The translations under genes were made by a program, and so were the position numbers. A DNA stretch of 64,000 bases from Pelodera strongyloides (taxonomy: Eukaryota > Nematoda > Chromadorea > Rhabditida > Rhabditidae). This document shows, in pieces, positions 1 through 12,200 of this stretch; positions within the stretch are counted from its first letter, which is position 1, and each line of letters opens with the position of its first letter. The DNA is taken from contig JAANDG010000236.1 of assembly GCA_036852015.1 (NCBI GenBank), positions 143,138 through 207,137 of the forward strand. Direction: 5' to 3'. The notes beneath the pieces are model-generated. The model worked only from the letters and a program-made list of their open reading frames with translations, searched no databases and was not told the DNA's origin.

Positions 1-190
1 TAGTAAAGTCATACCTTTTTTCCTAATGTATAGGAGAGCAAATGGAGCAACGCGATGTATTCACGGAACATCCTGAAAGACAGAAATGAAGTAACGTATA
101 CCTTAGAACATGAAAATACAAAATTCTCAGTGGGTGGTTACGATAAGCTTGTCGTATTGCGTTGTTGGAAATAGAATGTTAAAATGTTTG

Positions 191-1501
191 TCAAGTCTGT
201 TTTTTATAAAAAAAAATGGTCCTCTTGCCACTCTTCTTGTCATTGAAAGCGGGCTCGTCTTTAGCTTTTGTCGTCAGACGTTTATTACACAGAACGCTGG
301 TTAGACTTTTCAAGAATTCGCAAATCCCTGCAGTGGGCTACATGTTTGTAGTAGTGTATTAATCGTATTATATTAGTACCTTATTGCAGTAGTAGGGTCG
401 ATTGCGTACCTGATTTATGTAGGAACACAAGCCGTGAAGTTCGTGTCTACGCCTCATTCGAACATGTATCCTATTGAAAAAAGAAGGTTACGAACGCTGA
501 TTCCCCCATATATCGGGCTGTTGTCCGACCGACGAACCGCAAAACGGGAACCTGGAATCATCAATTAGATCACTTAATTAGTGAATTATATCAAGAAAAG
601 TGAAATTTCACTACCATGACAACTAAACATCGTATTTTCACAGACTAGGAATAACTCATTTTAATTTTGAATGAATTGTAAGGACAAGGATGTCTAAGTG
701 TCCAAAACAAACAGAAAAAAGCTTACTTGTTTATTTGTGTATGATCTCGCGTGTTGAACATTCGCTGTGGATCTAAAAGTGTGTAGCTGTAGCTGTGTGG
801 CTGTAAAAGTCGACCGTTTTTTTTCAGTGCGAATCCAAACAGCTACTGAAAACAAATCTTTGGCAAGGCAAGAGGCAGAGTTTGGCATACAAATGGCTGC
901 TCTAAGTAGCAACACACCAACATTAAAAGATGTTGCAATATTAAGAGCAAGCAAAAAAAGTATTTTTTATGAGTATATGAGTATTTCGGCAATTGAGATA
1001 TTGACGTTCAGTTGTGTAAAAAAATAACAGCTAGTATGCGTGCGTGGTTTTTGCTAATGAATATTACTATGCAGAGCACGCACGATATAGAGGAGGGCAG
1101 AACAGAATGATGATTACGTAACTATGAAAACGATGCAAGAACGTTATCAACAAATTTTGAGGAATTGAGTGACCGCAAGGGAACATTTCGGACATCGGCA
1201 AATTTCTCAGTTCCTCAAAAACAAAGCTTGTTTAAACGTTTTATACCTATAAGCATTATTGAGTACCTGTTTACATGAAATTCAGTAACGGGAGGAGTTT
1301 TGCCTCAATGTGCTACGAACAAACTGATGTTGGTCGAAAATATACGAAAGGCTGATAATTCACACTCTCAAAATAGCAAGGAAAGCTTACTTGTGTCAAA
1401 CAAAGACGCGGAAAACCGATCGGAAGCTCGCTGGAGAACAATCAAAGAGTTGTCGAATCGCTTTGTCAGACGAGCCTCCACCGTTTGTCGCAAAACAGCG
1501 C
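191..1501 (-). pseudogene. Exon-like cluster A, probably decayed gene or non-coding transcript
   Basis: Five minus-strand blocks have exon form: 1391-1501, 727-800, 492-551, 410-470 and 191-337, each with an AG acceptor and GT donor (GTAAGC twice, GTACGC once). The first three chain in frame and encode peptides such as AVLRQTVEARLTKRFDN and VPVLRFVGRTTARYMGESAF. Block 410-470 reads into a stop in the phase the chain requires; the last block is open for 48 codons (KAKDEPAFNDKKSGKRT) and then stops. Cluster B (3.7-5.9 kb) repeats several of these blocks and their donors, also with broken frames. I recognise no family. It could be a fast-evolving gene with a mis-modelled exon, a pseudogene, or a spliced non-coding RNA. 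Confidence 0.3.
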
Positions 1502-2300
1502 CTGGAACAATAAAAGCGAGACTCCTTGGCTTACAATAATTTATCCAAGGTTCATGTAAATTCATTTACAACTAATTATGAGTGTGTCATCAAACGCTAA
1601 CGTATATACAAAAGTGAACCACAAGCACCGGTAATTTTGCTTCAATAAGACCCCCAAATGCATCGGTAAATTTTTGTTTCTAGCAATACGCAAAACAGAT
1701 AGATTGGACTTCGACAACAACGTACGCGTAAACTTCGACAAGTGCGATTACGGTGTCAAATAATGGCAGCAATAACCGGATCGGAAGGGAGGGAGTTGAG
1801 AAGCTTGTTTGCACCATAAATTACACCATAAGGACACCATAAATGTTCGATACATCGTGCCGCCTGAAAAAAAAATACATTAAATCACATAGATCACGGT
1901 TGAATCCCTACTAATAATGTGTGAACTCGAAAATAAGTCCATGAACGACGATCAGTGGATATTTCTTGTTTCAAACTTTTTTGTTCGACATTTCTGTTTT
2001 ATCTCTAAAAATATAATGACAAGTAACTTTCACGCTGCTCGTTAATTACTCCCATGCAATGGAATCCAGCCAGTGAAACTGAATTTTCAAGATTAAGAAA
2101 AGTACGCGAACATACAAGTCGCATTTGTCCTGGTGCATGGGCGTGATTTTAAGCTACGCGTAGTTGAACAGCGCTTGAATTGTTCTGCATATTTGCTTGT
2201 ATTTTTAACCTATTTACCTTTTTTTCTCGCCTTTTGGATTACATTGCGATTACAGTTATTGCATATTAGGTCTCGAAGGAAACCGTTAGCAGAGTATACA

Positions 2301-2309
2301 TTTTTTCAG
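2301..2309 (+). promoter_or_regulatory. Likely spliced-leader trans-splice acceptor
   Basis: TTTTTTCAG lies four bases before the start codon of the RGG-protein gene, with no coding exon joined upstream. In nematodes this arrangement usually marks spliced-leader addition. It also supports the chosen start. Confidence 0.55.
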
Positions 2310-2313
2310 CTTC

Positions 2314-3471
2314 ATGTCTGGATCTGGAAGCACTCAAAGGACGCAAAGGTCGAGAAGGGCCCAGACGGCTCCCGCACGAGGTTAGTTAAAGATAAAAAAA
2401 AACTTATTTAACGTCTCTACGAAACATTTTAGGATGTACTAGGTTCGCCTATATTAAACGGCAGACGGTTTTTCCTTACATATGCCTTGAAAAGCCGCTC
2501 TGTGAAGAGCTTTGTGTGCGGTTACTTGCTTCTTCAGGGGAAGAAAAAATATAAACAAATATACCTTTGGTTTAGCGGCAGCCTTTACGGCGCTCAGTCC
2601 GATGTCGACATCCTCCGGGATTCGGGCTCGAAGCCAGACAACCTCTTCGAGCGTTACCGTGGTAGCCTCAACTGGTAAGATTCACATTAAAAGGATAATT
2701 AACTTTCAAAAGGATAAAACATTAAAAGCACCTCGCGTGGCTAGCTAATCAACATTTTGAACATTTTCATTGAATCATTTCTTTATTGTAATCTTCTCCC
2801 AAGTTGGAAGACAGTTTCGATATACATTCTCAAGTCTGATTCTCCGCATAATTATTGAACCTAAAAATGATACACTCAATTGTGAATAAAAAATTTTAGG
2901 GCGCTACCCACTTCGGTCGCGGGGACCCCCTCCTCTCCAGACAGCGGGTAGATACGAACTGAGGCCTCGGGTATCCACTGCGGCCATGAACGCCCGTTCC
3001 GTGGCCAGGACGCCTCCTCAGGGTGGTCGCCCCAGAGGCAACGGTGCTGCGGGTGGTCGAGGAGCTCGCGGCCGTGGTGCGGTACCCGGTCGTGGACGTG
3101 GAAGAGGCCGTGGCCGTGGAGCGGCCATCTCTGCTGCAGCTGCGGCTTCCGGGGCTGGCGCACCTGGGACCTCAACCGGTCGTGGGCGAGGAATCCGCGG
3201 TGGTGGACGTGGACGTGGTGGACGCGGAGGGCAAGCAGCTGGTTCGGGTGCTCGTGGTGGACGCGGAGGGCAAGCAGCTGGTTCGGGTGCTCGTGGAGGA
3301 CGCGGTGGTGCTAGAGGAGTGCGCGGAAGCACTACTACTGGAGGACGTGGTGCTGCCACTGCCACTGGAGGACGTGGTGCTGCCCGTGGTAGCCGTGGAG
3401 GACGCGGAGGTCCATCAAACGCATCGGCCAGTTCGGGCTTCACCGCACGAGGAGGAAGAATCCGTCGTTGA
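2314..3471 (+). CDS. RGG/GAR-repeat protein, probable RNA-binding
   Basis: Three exons (2314-2380, 2576-2674, 2900-3471) join in phase to give 245 residues. Residues 1-95 are Ser/Thr/Arg-rich without a recognised fold. From about residue 95 to the end the protein is almost only Gly, Arg and Ala in RGG, RGRG and GARG units, with the Ala-rich interruption AAISAAAAASGAGAPG. Such tracts bind RNA and are usual targets of arginine methyltransferases, so a nuclear or nucleolar RNA role is likely, but no RRM, KH or fibrillarin-type domain is present. A 39-base unit is duplicated in tandem in the tract. The start was chosen because a TTTTTTCAG acceptor precedes it. The local DNA is much richer in GC than the flanks because of Gly/Arg codons. 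Confidence 0.75.
3222..3299 (+). repeat. Two tandem copies of a 39-bp unit in the RGG tract
   Basis: The unit at 3222-3260 is repeated at 3261-3299 with few changes, duplicating the peptide RGGQAAGSGARGG. The repeat length is a multiple of three, so the frame is kept. It points to recent slippage or unequal exchange in the repeat domain. Confidence 0.8.
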
Positions 3472-3479
3472 GTGATGTG

Positions 3480-3485
3480 AATAAA
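3480..3485 (+). terminator. Polyadenylation signal AATAAA of the RGG gene
   Basis: AATAAA starts nine bases after the stop codon, an unusually short 3' UTR but acceptable for a nematode gene. Confidence 0.6.
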
Positions 3486-3726
3486 TATTGTTGAACCTAA
3501 TACGAATAGGCTGATGGTATTTTGGGTGTCGAACTGCGTAGTACAATTTCATGCTACACTTCCTTAAACATAACTGGGCTTACTTACAATGTGCGATTCC
3601 AACATGACCTAACTCGGCTGAAAGGGATAATTAGATGTGCGGAACGAAACCTAGGTTCCCTGAAAACTGTCCGAAGGATAAAAACAGTCTAAGAAATACA
3701 CCGTGCTTCCTACATTAGCTTGTAAT

Positions 3727-5905
3727 ATTGTGTTCTTGAAAACATGTCGCTCAATTGCATCGCGTTTGTCCGTCCGTGTTTAGTGAATGTTGTCCTCTTG
3801 ACATTCGTCTTGTCATTGAAAGCGGTTTTGTCTGCCAGGTCAGATGGTATTACACAGTCGGATGGATATGCTTTCAAGCATCCGCATAGCTCTTCCAGTA
3901 GGCTATTTGCTACCAGTAGAGTATTAGCGTATATTTCGTAGATTATTGGATTATTAGTAGGTGCGTACCTGATTTAGAGCGGCGAGACGAGCAGTACCCA
4001 AGACCTCCCGGAAAAAAACCGTTGAATGCAAGGAAGCGAACACAGTCACAGCATCCCCATATGGTTAGACGTATTTCGCCAAACCGCGCAACTGAAAGCA
4101 GAATATGTTAGAAAGTAATAACTATCTTAACTAGTCGGATCCGGTCTAATTAAATGTTTGGTATAGAATAAAGTCTTTATTCAAGAGAAACTACATTAGA
4201 AACAATTTTTTTACCGAGAACGGTTCATACCTCTTCTCTATCATACATTTTTTTCTTTATTCAAAAAGAAACAAATGTATGCTAGAGAAGAGGTATGAAC
4301 CGTTCTCGGTAAAAAAAAGTGTTTTAGTGTATTTTCTCTTGAATAAAGAACATAGCTCGCAATTCGAATTCACCGCACAAACGGAGTCCTACACAAACAG
4401 ATACACGACAACTCGGAATTTAATTAGCTTTAATTTGTCTAATAGTAAGGACAGGGACTGAGTCGAAAACAGCAACATCGTTTATCAGCAAGTAGATAGA
4501 GGGGGGAAAAGCCTTTGATGTTGGCAACAAAAAATGTAAAGTCGTCAACCACCGTTTTTTTCTCAATTGCGTTGCAGCCTTCGACAATTCATGGGTGCGG
4601 CAAAATAATGAGAAACCGTAGAAAGCTTACTTGTTTATCTATCATCTCGGCGTCACGAGGTTGGAAAGTGGTCTCCGTGTTGAAAGCCAAGACCTCTGAA
4701 AGAAACATTTTGCATGTTGCATCCGGTTAAAGACGGCTAAAGCGGAAAAACACAAAAGGCTACTATAGAGTTTTGTATGGATGTTTACTAGACATTATAA
4801 AATTGTGCGCAAGTACTTACTTACTGTTACAGTCGTTGCTAGAGGATGTCATCCACACATCAAGCAGACACAGGAGAAGGACAGCCGCTGAAACAATTAG
4901 AAGATAGCTCTACGGAATTTGTATATATAACGCCCCTAAAAACTGCTTTAAAAAGAAAACAAAAATATATGGTATTGTTGCAAAACATGTCCAAAAATGC
5001 CAAAACATGAGCAGACTGAGTTTCGTCTTAGACAAAGGATTCAATCGGTCTGTCGGTTAAGGAGCGTGTACGCAAGGATTGGACAAATAAGTACCGGAGT
5101 AAACTCTTCTACGAAACATTTGCTTAACAAAGCAATGCGGCGCCACGGAAACTTACTGGATAAGCTCTCGAACTAGTGGTCGTCTTTCTCGGGAAGCAGA
5201 AGTTCGCGCCCAGGCTTTTTCTGAAGGAGAGCTGAAAGAGGCAGAATAGAGAAATGGGCGTACTTAAAAGATAATTTTGTTTCACCATGTCAATTGTTTT
5301 GACGGCAATTCAATATATATGTCCCGCGGGAATTTTGAATCGAGTTGGATCTAATTATGCATAGTACGGATCTAGCCAAAAAGCAGGTACTCATGCACTT
5401 TCACAGCAGGACCATGTCTACGCGTTATCCCATGGGATGCAGTAAGCAATTGATATGCATGTAAGGTGAACATTTGACAATTTAGCATGTGCGGTTGTTA
5501 CTGTTCTAGGAACTGCACATCATAAAGCGAAAAAGCAATACTTCATCAAATTTTGCAAAGTGCTGATCACAGGTCAATGAAAACATACTCTTTATGAACA
5601 ATGCCATAGTTCTAAGGATAACAATTTCTATTTGCGCTTCATGAACATTACATTTACACTTTGTTTTGCTCAAGTGAACTTTGCAACATCACGGACAAGT
5701 GCAAATAACTAATACAATCACGAGAGGGGACATATTAAGACAAAACGCGAAGAAAGAGACAAAAAATGGAACAATGCTTACTTGCAACGGTGACTGCTTG
5801 GAAGGTTTGCACGGATTGGAGAGCGTGGATATTCGCATTCGCGTCCGAAATATGTCCTTTCGCTGCACGAATATTGACAGTTGTGGTCAGTGGTCCAAGC
5901 TGCTC
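3727..5905 (-). pseudogene. Exon-like cluster B, paralogous to cluster A
   Basis: Minus-strand blocks 5782-5905 (41 open codons with the pieces NIRAAKGHISDANANIHAL and LQSVQTFQAVTVA), 5173-5231, 4825-4887 (hydrophobic AVLLLCLLDVW), 4631-4695 (VLAFNTETTFQPRDAEMIDK), about 4035-4091, about 3966-3998 and about 3727-3915 have exon-like borders. The first joins the second in phase and then reaches a TAG. The third and fourth join in phase, then hit TAA at 4065. The last block shares AFNDK...KRT with cluster A, but an 8-base length difference shifts its frame relative to A. At least one copy is therefore broken. No start codon or family was identified. Confidence 0.3.
4174..4349. mobile_element. 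176-bp hairpin element (MITE-like)
   Basis: The two halves are near-complementary over about 79 bases each around a short centre. The outer 17 bases are a perfect inverted repeat (TCTTTATTCAAGAGAAA), and 4210-4250 pairs with 4273-4313 almost perfectly. It has no coding capacity. I could not define a target-site duplication, so the superfamily is open. Confidence 0.7.
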
Positions 5906-6656
5906 CTGAAAACAACATTTATTGTTTTGACTCTTATTGAATGTGGTACAGCGACAAGAAAATTACGGTAAAAGATGAATCCACGACGTTAAAGCTGCAG
6001 AAATTAGAGTAAAGTGGAGTTCTTAACAGATAATTTTATTTCATAAACTGTAATTTGTCACAAGAGCAATTGTGGTGTCGGGAATTCTCCTGAGCCAATT
6101 GTGTTAGAAGCATTCCTTGAAGATTTACACTTATTATACTTTTAGCTGACTTTTACTTTTGTCGGCTCTACGGTACTTAAACGCAGCAGTCATTGCAATT
6201 AAAAGAGCTAGCTATTGATTATACGGAAAATAACGCTTGAAATAAAGAACTACGGCAAAAACTTTCCTTAAAGCGAAATACCACCCGGTTTGGGGTTTTT
6301 TCACCAAAAATAGTTTGAAAAAGGTTAGAAACGAAAATAAACATAAAAACACAAACAAATAAGTGCATCTTGCACAAAAATGTTCTCAAACAACCATATT
6401 TTGCGATTTTGTATGGGAAAATTCGCTTCAGGCGATTTGCCGATTTTAATACTAGCACGGCCCTGGAAAAATCGAGGGATGGCCTTTTCAAATTATAACG
6501 CACTCCGCAGCATCCAAATGACGAAATGTTGACAAAATATTTTGAATTTGGCTAGTAAAATTCCAAAAACACACGGTTTGAAAATGGTGGTCAACGCACG
6601 GTTGTTTACTCCTCCTCTTTTTGTATTTTTTTGTTGAGACCGACCGCTAATTCGCT
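5906..6656. other. Intergenic, no supported feature
   Basis: AT-rich sequence without an exon chain I would defend. Short open frames on both strands lack splice-site support. Confidence 0.5.
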
Positions 6657-6660
6657 TTAA

Positions 6661-7073
6661 AGGATCGCAGTCACTTCAAATTCGCCTTTTAACTTCAATT
6701 ATCCATAAACATGAAAAAGCACCTAGAAAAATACCATTCCGGTGTTAATTTACTGAAAAATTAACCCAGGGAAAGAAATCCCCTCGGTTGCGTTCTAATT
6801 ACGTACAGTATGACAACGACAACTGAGACAATAGAGCAGACACTTTCCCTCTTCCCCGGTTTTTCTTTGTTTTGTCATCATTGGCAACCGGCCAAGTCCC
6901 GTTGCGATTTAGAAAACACCCCATTTTGTCAAAAATCAGAACTCAATACTAGGGATTTCTTTCCCTGTGATAAATGTTCCGTAAATCGGTATTGGAAAGG
7001 TATTTTTCTAAGTATCTTTTTATATTTATTGATAAGTGAAGTAAAAATGCGAAATTGAAGTGACTGCGATCCT
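6661..7073. mobile_element. 413-bp fold-back element flanked by TTAA
   Basis: Left arm 6661-6784 and right arm 6952-7073 are inverted copies over about 120 bases with scattered mismatches. The outermost 24 bases (AGGATCGCAGTCACTTCAA...) match nearly perfectly, and the inner ends share AGGGAAAGAAATCCC. TTAA stands directly outside both ends (6657-6660 and 7074-7077), as expected for insertion into a TTAA target, which piggyBac-type elements use. The termini do not begin with the CCY triplet usual for piggyBac, so that assignment is tentative. No transposase is encoded. Confidence 0.75.
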
Positions 7074-7093
7074 TTAAGTCCAGAAATTATGGC

Positions 7094-7349
7094 GCGTTCG
7101 GGATTGATTTTCCGAAAGGAAACCATGCAAATTCATCGTTCGGGATGGACATTTTGGAAACGTTATAATGCTTGGAGAAAACAAAAAAAATACCGCATGA
7201 ATTAGCATGCAAACCATGCTAATTTGTAATTTTCCATGCTAATTCAAGCTGTATTTTTTTGTTTTCTCCAAGCATTATAACGTTTCCAAAATGTCCATCC
7301 CGAACGATGAATTTGCATGGTTTCCTTTCGGAAAATCAATCCCGAACGC
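7094..7349. mobile_element. 256-bp near-perfect inverted repeat
   Basis: Arms 7094-7193 and 7251-7349 are complementary over about 100 bases, differing essentially only in the length of an A/T run (8 versus 7). The 57-base loop contains repeated CATGCTAATT motifs. GCGTTCGGGAT recurs as CGTTCGGGAT inside each arm. The near identity of the arms implies recent origin or ongoing conversion. No target-site duplication is evident. Confidence 0.75.
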
Positions 7350-7397
7350 ACCCTTAATGTTACCATTATGAAAGAGCGCCATGGAAATTCCTTGACG

Positions 7398-7439
7398 AAT
7401 TTCTATAAGCTATGCGAGAATTTCTATAAGCTATGCGAA
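7398..7439. repeat. Two tandem copies of a 21-bp unit
   Basis: GAATTTCTATAAGCTATGCG occurs twice in direct succession. Probably a slippage product. Confidence 0.6.
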
Positions 7440-9206
7440 ATATCACGAACAAATAGAGGAAAAAACTATCACACAGTGGGGACATAACAAAAACACAACA
7501 ATTCAGTAAAAGAATTCGAGGCAAATATCAGCATTGGATTAGAGGAAAGGAGAGAGAGGCAGAGGAATGGGAAAAGATCAATACCTCGCTGTGTTGCCTG
7601 CCTATCGGCTGGGCTGTGTGGTATGGGCTGTGTGTTTGCTGCAGGACCTGTCACACCGTAACCTTCTTCCGCCTGCTGTATCTCTAATAGTGATAATTAG
7701 GAAGGGAAAAATAATGTTGGACTACACATTACAACATAGAGACTGTTTCTAGTGGAACGCGTGGATTCATTTATATCGCCGACATATAAGAAGTGAGCAA
7801 AATGGCCATTAGACCAAGGACTCAATTAATTACAAGAACCTAGGGGGGCCTGAAAGCTTGGCGTGCCTATCCTTTGAAATTTTAAGAAGGAAGCTCCTTT
7901 TGAGAAAACATCTCGAAGAGTTAAAATAGGCCCACCAAATTATTATCAGCTAGAGTTAGACATTGTTTTGACGTATTCAACCACGGTGAATTATATTTAA
8001 TCGTACTTGGCCGAGTGTAGTTTGTAATTTGGCTAATTGCCATTAGCCCGCGCGATCTGTGTACGGTATTAGTTTTTGCGTTTATATTTTGGCTTCCCAT
8101 CACCTGTTTCCAATAAAGGAAGCTTCTTCTGCGAGGCGTATTGTTCTGTGATCGATTTAATTCTCATTGTGCATGATATTTGTGCTATTATTAATAAAAA
8201 CAATAAAAAGAAGGGTCATTTGAGATGAACCTATCTCTTTAAGAAGTCGACATGCCCTCTAGTTTCAGCTAAGGGCATTTTTTCACACAGGTTAACATGC
8301 TAACACATTAAACTAATTATGCGGAAACAGATTCAACACTTCGAGGGAGAATATGGATTTGCTAATTCTACATTACACTTCTGATAAAAATTGTCGCATA
8401 CGTTCTTACAATGTGCTATAATTTCTACCCCTTCCGAGCAGCTGTCTGATTCACATAAATTATTATACACTTGTTATCATTTATAATTTTTCAAATTGTT
8501 TAAAGTAAAATTCCGCACCGGTAAGTTTATCTGCATTCTCATGGTTTTTGAAAGGACCCCACCGAAACACCACATTACACAACAACTGTCCGAAGCATGT
8601 CATTCTAAATACACCATTGCTGCTACCTCTTTTGTCTTAATTTTCCAATTATATATTATTAAATTGTAGATATGGCATAAAAGTGATGTAACTTCCATTT
8701 TTTTCTGCCTTGTGGCCAATATAGAACAACATAGATGTGCTTGTAAGAAAGAGTTTATTAATTTGCACATAGGAAAAAATAAATAAGATCGAATCTGCGA
8801 CTCATCAAGAGCTACACGGCCCATATGGCCTAGAGAGCACAAAAGTACGAATTTCTCAGATACTTTGAGAAATAATAAATAGGCACACAATATTTACAAC
8901 ATTGAAAAAGTCATAACACACCGAAAACAAAGATTATGACAACAATTTCAGATCCGTTCTATCAAATAAATAACGTCAGCGTTTTTGAACAGTGATGAAT
9001 CATTGTATTTGCATCTGCTTTCTCTGCCTATTTTAGTAGCACCAAGTGACACTGGGAATATATAGTGAGCTGACCAAACATGATAACAAACGAAACGTAT
9101 GCAATTTATATTATATGCTTAAACTGAAAGACTCGAGATTGAGATCGAGTAATGAAGTCTTGAATATCATCAAAGTCAGCGAGCTAATGTATTGACTTGA
9201 CTGATT
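7440..9206. other. Intergenic, no supported feature
   Basis: No exon chain found. Part is likely 3' UTR and terminator sequence of the Kunitz/lustrin gene, whose stop lies at 9207. Confidence 0.5.
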
Positions 9207-12200
9207 TTAAGCAAAAACTGGAATGGCCGACTCTCCCTGAGGCATCAAGTATTTGTCCAAATCTTCATCTTCAGCAACTTTTTTGGTGCTTTTTTCTTCG
9301 ATTGCGTCATTCATCTTATTTGGCCCTGAAACCATTAATTTCGCACAAAACGTTGAAAACTAAAGTATTCAATACCATATCTAGTATGTACGTCACAAGT
9401 TGCCAAACTGATATATGTGGTTCCATATTTATTCTTTGTTTCCATTCAATCATTTACCTATGTCGATGAAATACAATTCTTCATCAATGACAGGTTCTGG
9501 AACATCAGACATGGGCTCGTCAAATTTAGTTGAACTCAATTTCTTGCAGCTTCCCTGAAAATGTATTGTTTATATCATAAGAAGTGGGAAAGAGGTTGTT
9601 TATCGTTTTGCCTGTTGCTTGCATATAATGAAACAGTGAACAAAAAAAGTATAACTCCGTACCTGATCACCCTTCTTATTAAAGTCCATGTCCAATTCAA
9701 AACTGGGTTTGCAAGTGCAAGTCACAGTCTTTTCCGAACAATAAGCATTATTGACCAAACATCTGAAAAACACTGTTGTTTATTAAGACTGGAATAGATT
9801 GCTCATCTTTTTATGGCGAAAGAAAGGCAAATGTGCGTTTTAGGATTGGTTTTGCTTTAAAACAATGAGTTTATGGCGTATTCTGTTGCGCACCGGAACC
9901 ATCGCTGACCTTTTCTCTTCAATTAAAGTATCTAGGCAGTATCCACCAATTGTTCCATTTGATCTCTCATCAACGGAGTCCATGAATATTACAGTTGTAG
10001 GGTCGTAACATCTAAAAAAAAACCAAGTTTAATAAAATAAAGTGCGCTAAAATAATCGGAAAGAAGGCAAATAGTATAATGTAGCTTGCGTCTACCTTCC
10101 AGCAATGTTCGAGAATCCCTCTGGGCATGAGGAAACGCATTTCGACTCATGTACGAGCGGCTTGGCAGCAGGACAAATACAGTATCTGAAACACAATTTT
10201 TAATTTTCAAAGAGCTCCGCTCAATGATAAATCGTTCTTTTTTTCAGAAAATTCTATCAGCCATAACTGCCAAAGGACGATATTCTCAGTGTTTTTATAT
10301 ATTTGGGCTAGGCGCAGCCTAGCCCTTTTTGGTTTGGAAGTAATGTTTTTTTCTTACCCGCTATCACATGAGGCATTCGGCTCGCGTGACGCGCATTGAT
10401 CATCGGAAATACATCCCTTTTGGCCAACGTATAACACTGAAAATATGTTTTATGTAGGCCGACACCTACGGCATTTCACCTCGTTGTATACTTTGTTTCC
10501 CTTCATACTCGTGACAGTCGACAAACGCAACCACTCACCCTTGAGGCACTTTCCGTCGATCATGTAGAAACCGAACGGACACTCTCCCGTCTGGTTACCG
10601 GATGTTTGAATGGTACTGGTGTTAGTTCCAAGTACTGTCTTAGTGCCGTTATTTGATCCGGTTGTATTTGTGGGGATAATCGAGACTGCTGTTCCTGTCG
10701 AGCAACACTGCCAACGGTTGACCTGCAGAAGCAACAGTTAGTATACAACACCTTTCGGTCTTAGTGGAAAAAAAATGTTGGAAGAAACTTGAAAATGTAC
10801 CTCATCAGCAAACAAGCATGCAAATCCAGTTGGACAAGGAGTGGAGTCACATGTGACAGCACTTCTATCAGAACCGACGAGCGGTTTCGAGCCAGCAGGA
10901 CATCCTTGAAGATCATGCGACGAGAAACGCATTTGTTGAGCAATCTGCAATAAACAATGAGCTAGACGAAACCAATATGCAAAATGTAAGATAATACTAT
11001 ATATGAGGTGCCTTCATTGGGGTTTGTGCACAGTTGTCACGGTTACTTTTAGTATTTAAGAAATAACGATTAGGTAATGGGGTTTACCGATTCTCCCAGC
11101 TTCTTTGCCTTTTCAACTTCATCCTCCGCGCCTCCAATCACTTCCCATTCTGACGTGGTTTTGCCTAAAGGAAACATATTTTTACGTTGGGGAAGACACC
11201 AAGACGTAGAAAACCGATGAAAACTTTCGCCATGTGTTTGAAATCAAATGCATGTTGTGCTCCTCTATCCAGATCCACAGACTTACCTGATTTCTTATTG
11301 GCCAATTGTTGCTGAAGGAGTCTTTCTCGCTGCATTGCCAGCATGGCTAATTGACGACCCTTTTCCATTTCCTAAACAATCAACAGTGTATTTACATCAC
11401 AATAATGAGGTAACTTAACACCTATGGTGTTGTAGTCGATGTACACATACCTTCTTTTCAAGGTCCGAGATACCAACAGCCGGGACAATTTTCCCTGGGG
11501 TGGGCATGGTGACCACCTTCATATTGCCCATTCCATTGTTGAAACCGTTGTTGAATCCATTGTTTCCAAAATTGTTATTGACAGAAAACCCGTTTCCATT
11601 TCCGAATTTACTGCGGAAGTTGTTGTTTCCGTTTCCAAAGTTTGCTGAAATAATCGTATGATTTGTAACGTACGTTCTTTAAATATAAATTCTTGTAAAA
11701 ATGAGATTATTGATCCGTAAATACATTTGTAGAGTTCAAACAAGTTAGCAAAAACGCTTACTATGGTTAAATAGTTAAAAACCCACATAGTTTGCTCATT
11801 GATCCCATGGTCGAGATGGAGGGATGGTATTGCCTAGCGGCAGAATCAATTGGAGCACAACAGAAAGAATCCTGCGGGAAATATATTTTGGATATGTTGG
11901 TAGAGAGCTCTTTTTTTTTGCAGGAGCGTTTTTTGCTGATAAAGGTACCAAGATAAAAGTTGAAAACAACTCGTTTACTTGTCATTAGCGACTTACTTGC
12001 TTTTCCGCTGAATATATACACACGTAAGGGGCGTTATTTGGACAAGGTTTCAGGCTCATGTGACAGGGAACGGCATCTCCATAGTAGTCTACGTGCGGAA
12101 TCTGACGCGGAGGACAGAAACCTAAAGATTTCTATTGAAACTCTGCTACGTTAGCTTTGTACGACTGCTTAAGAAGTAATACCAAAGAGGCATCCAGCCA

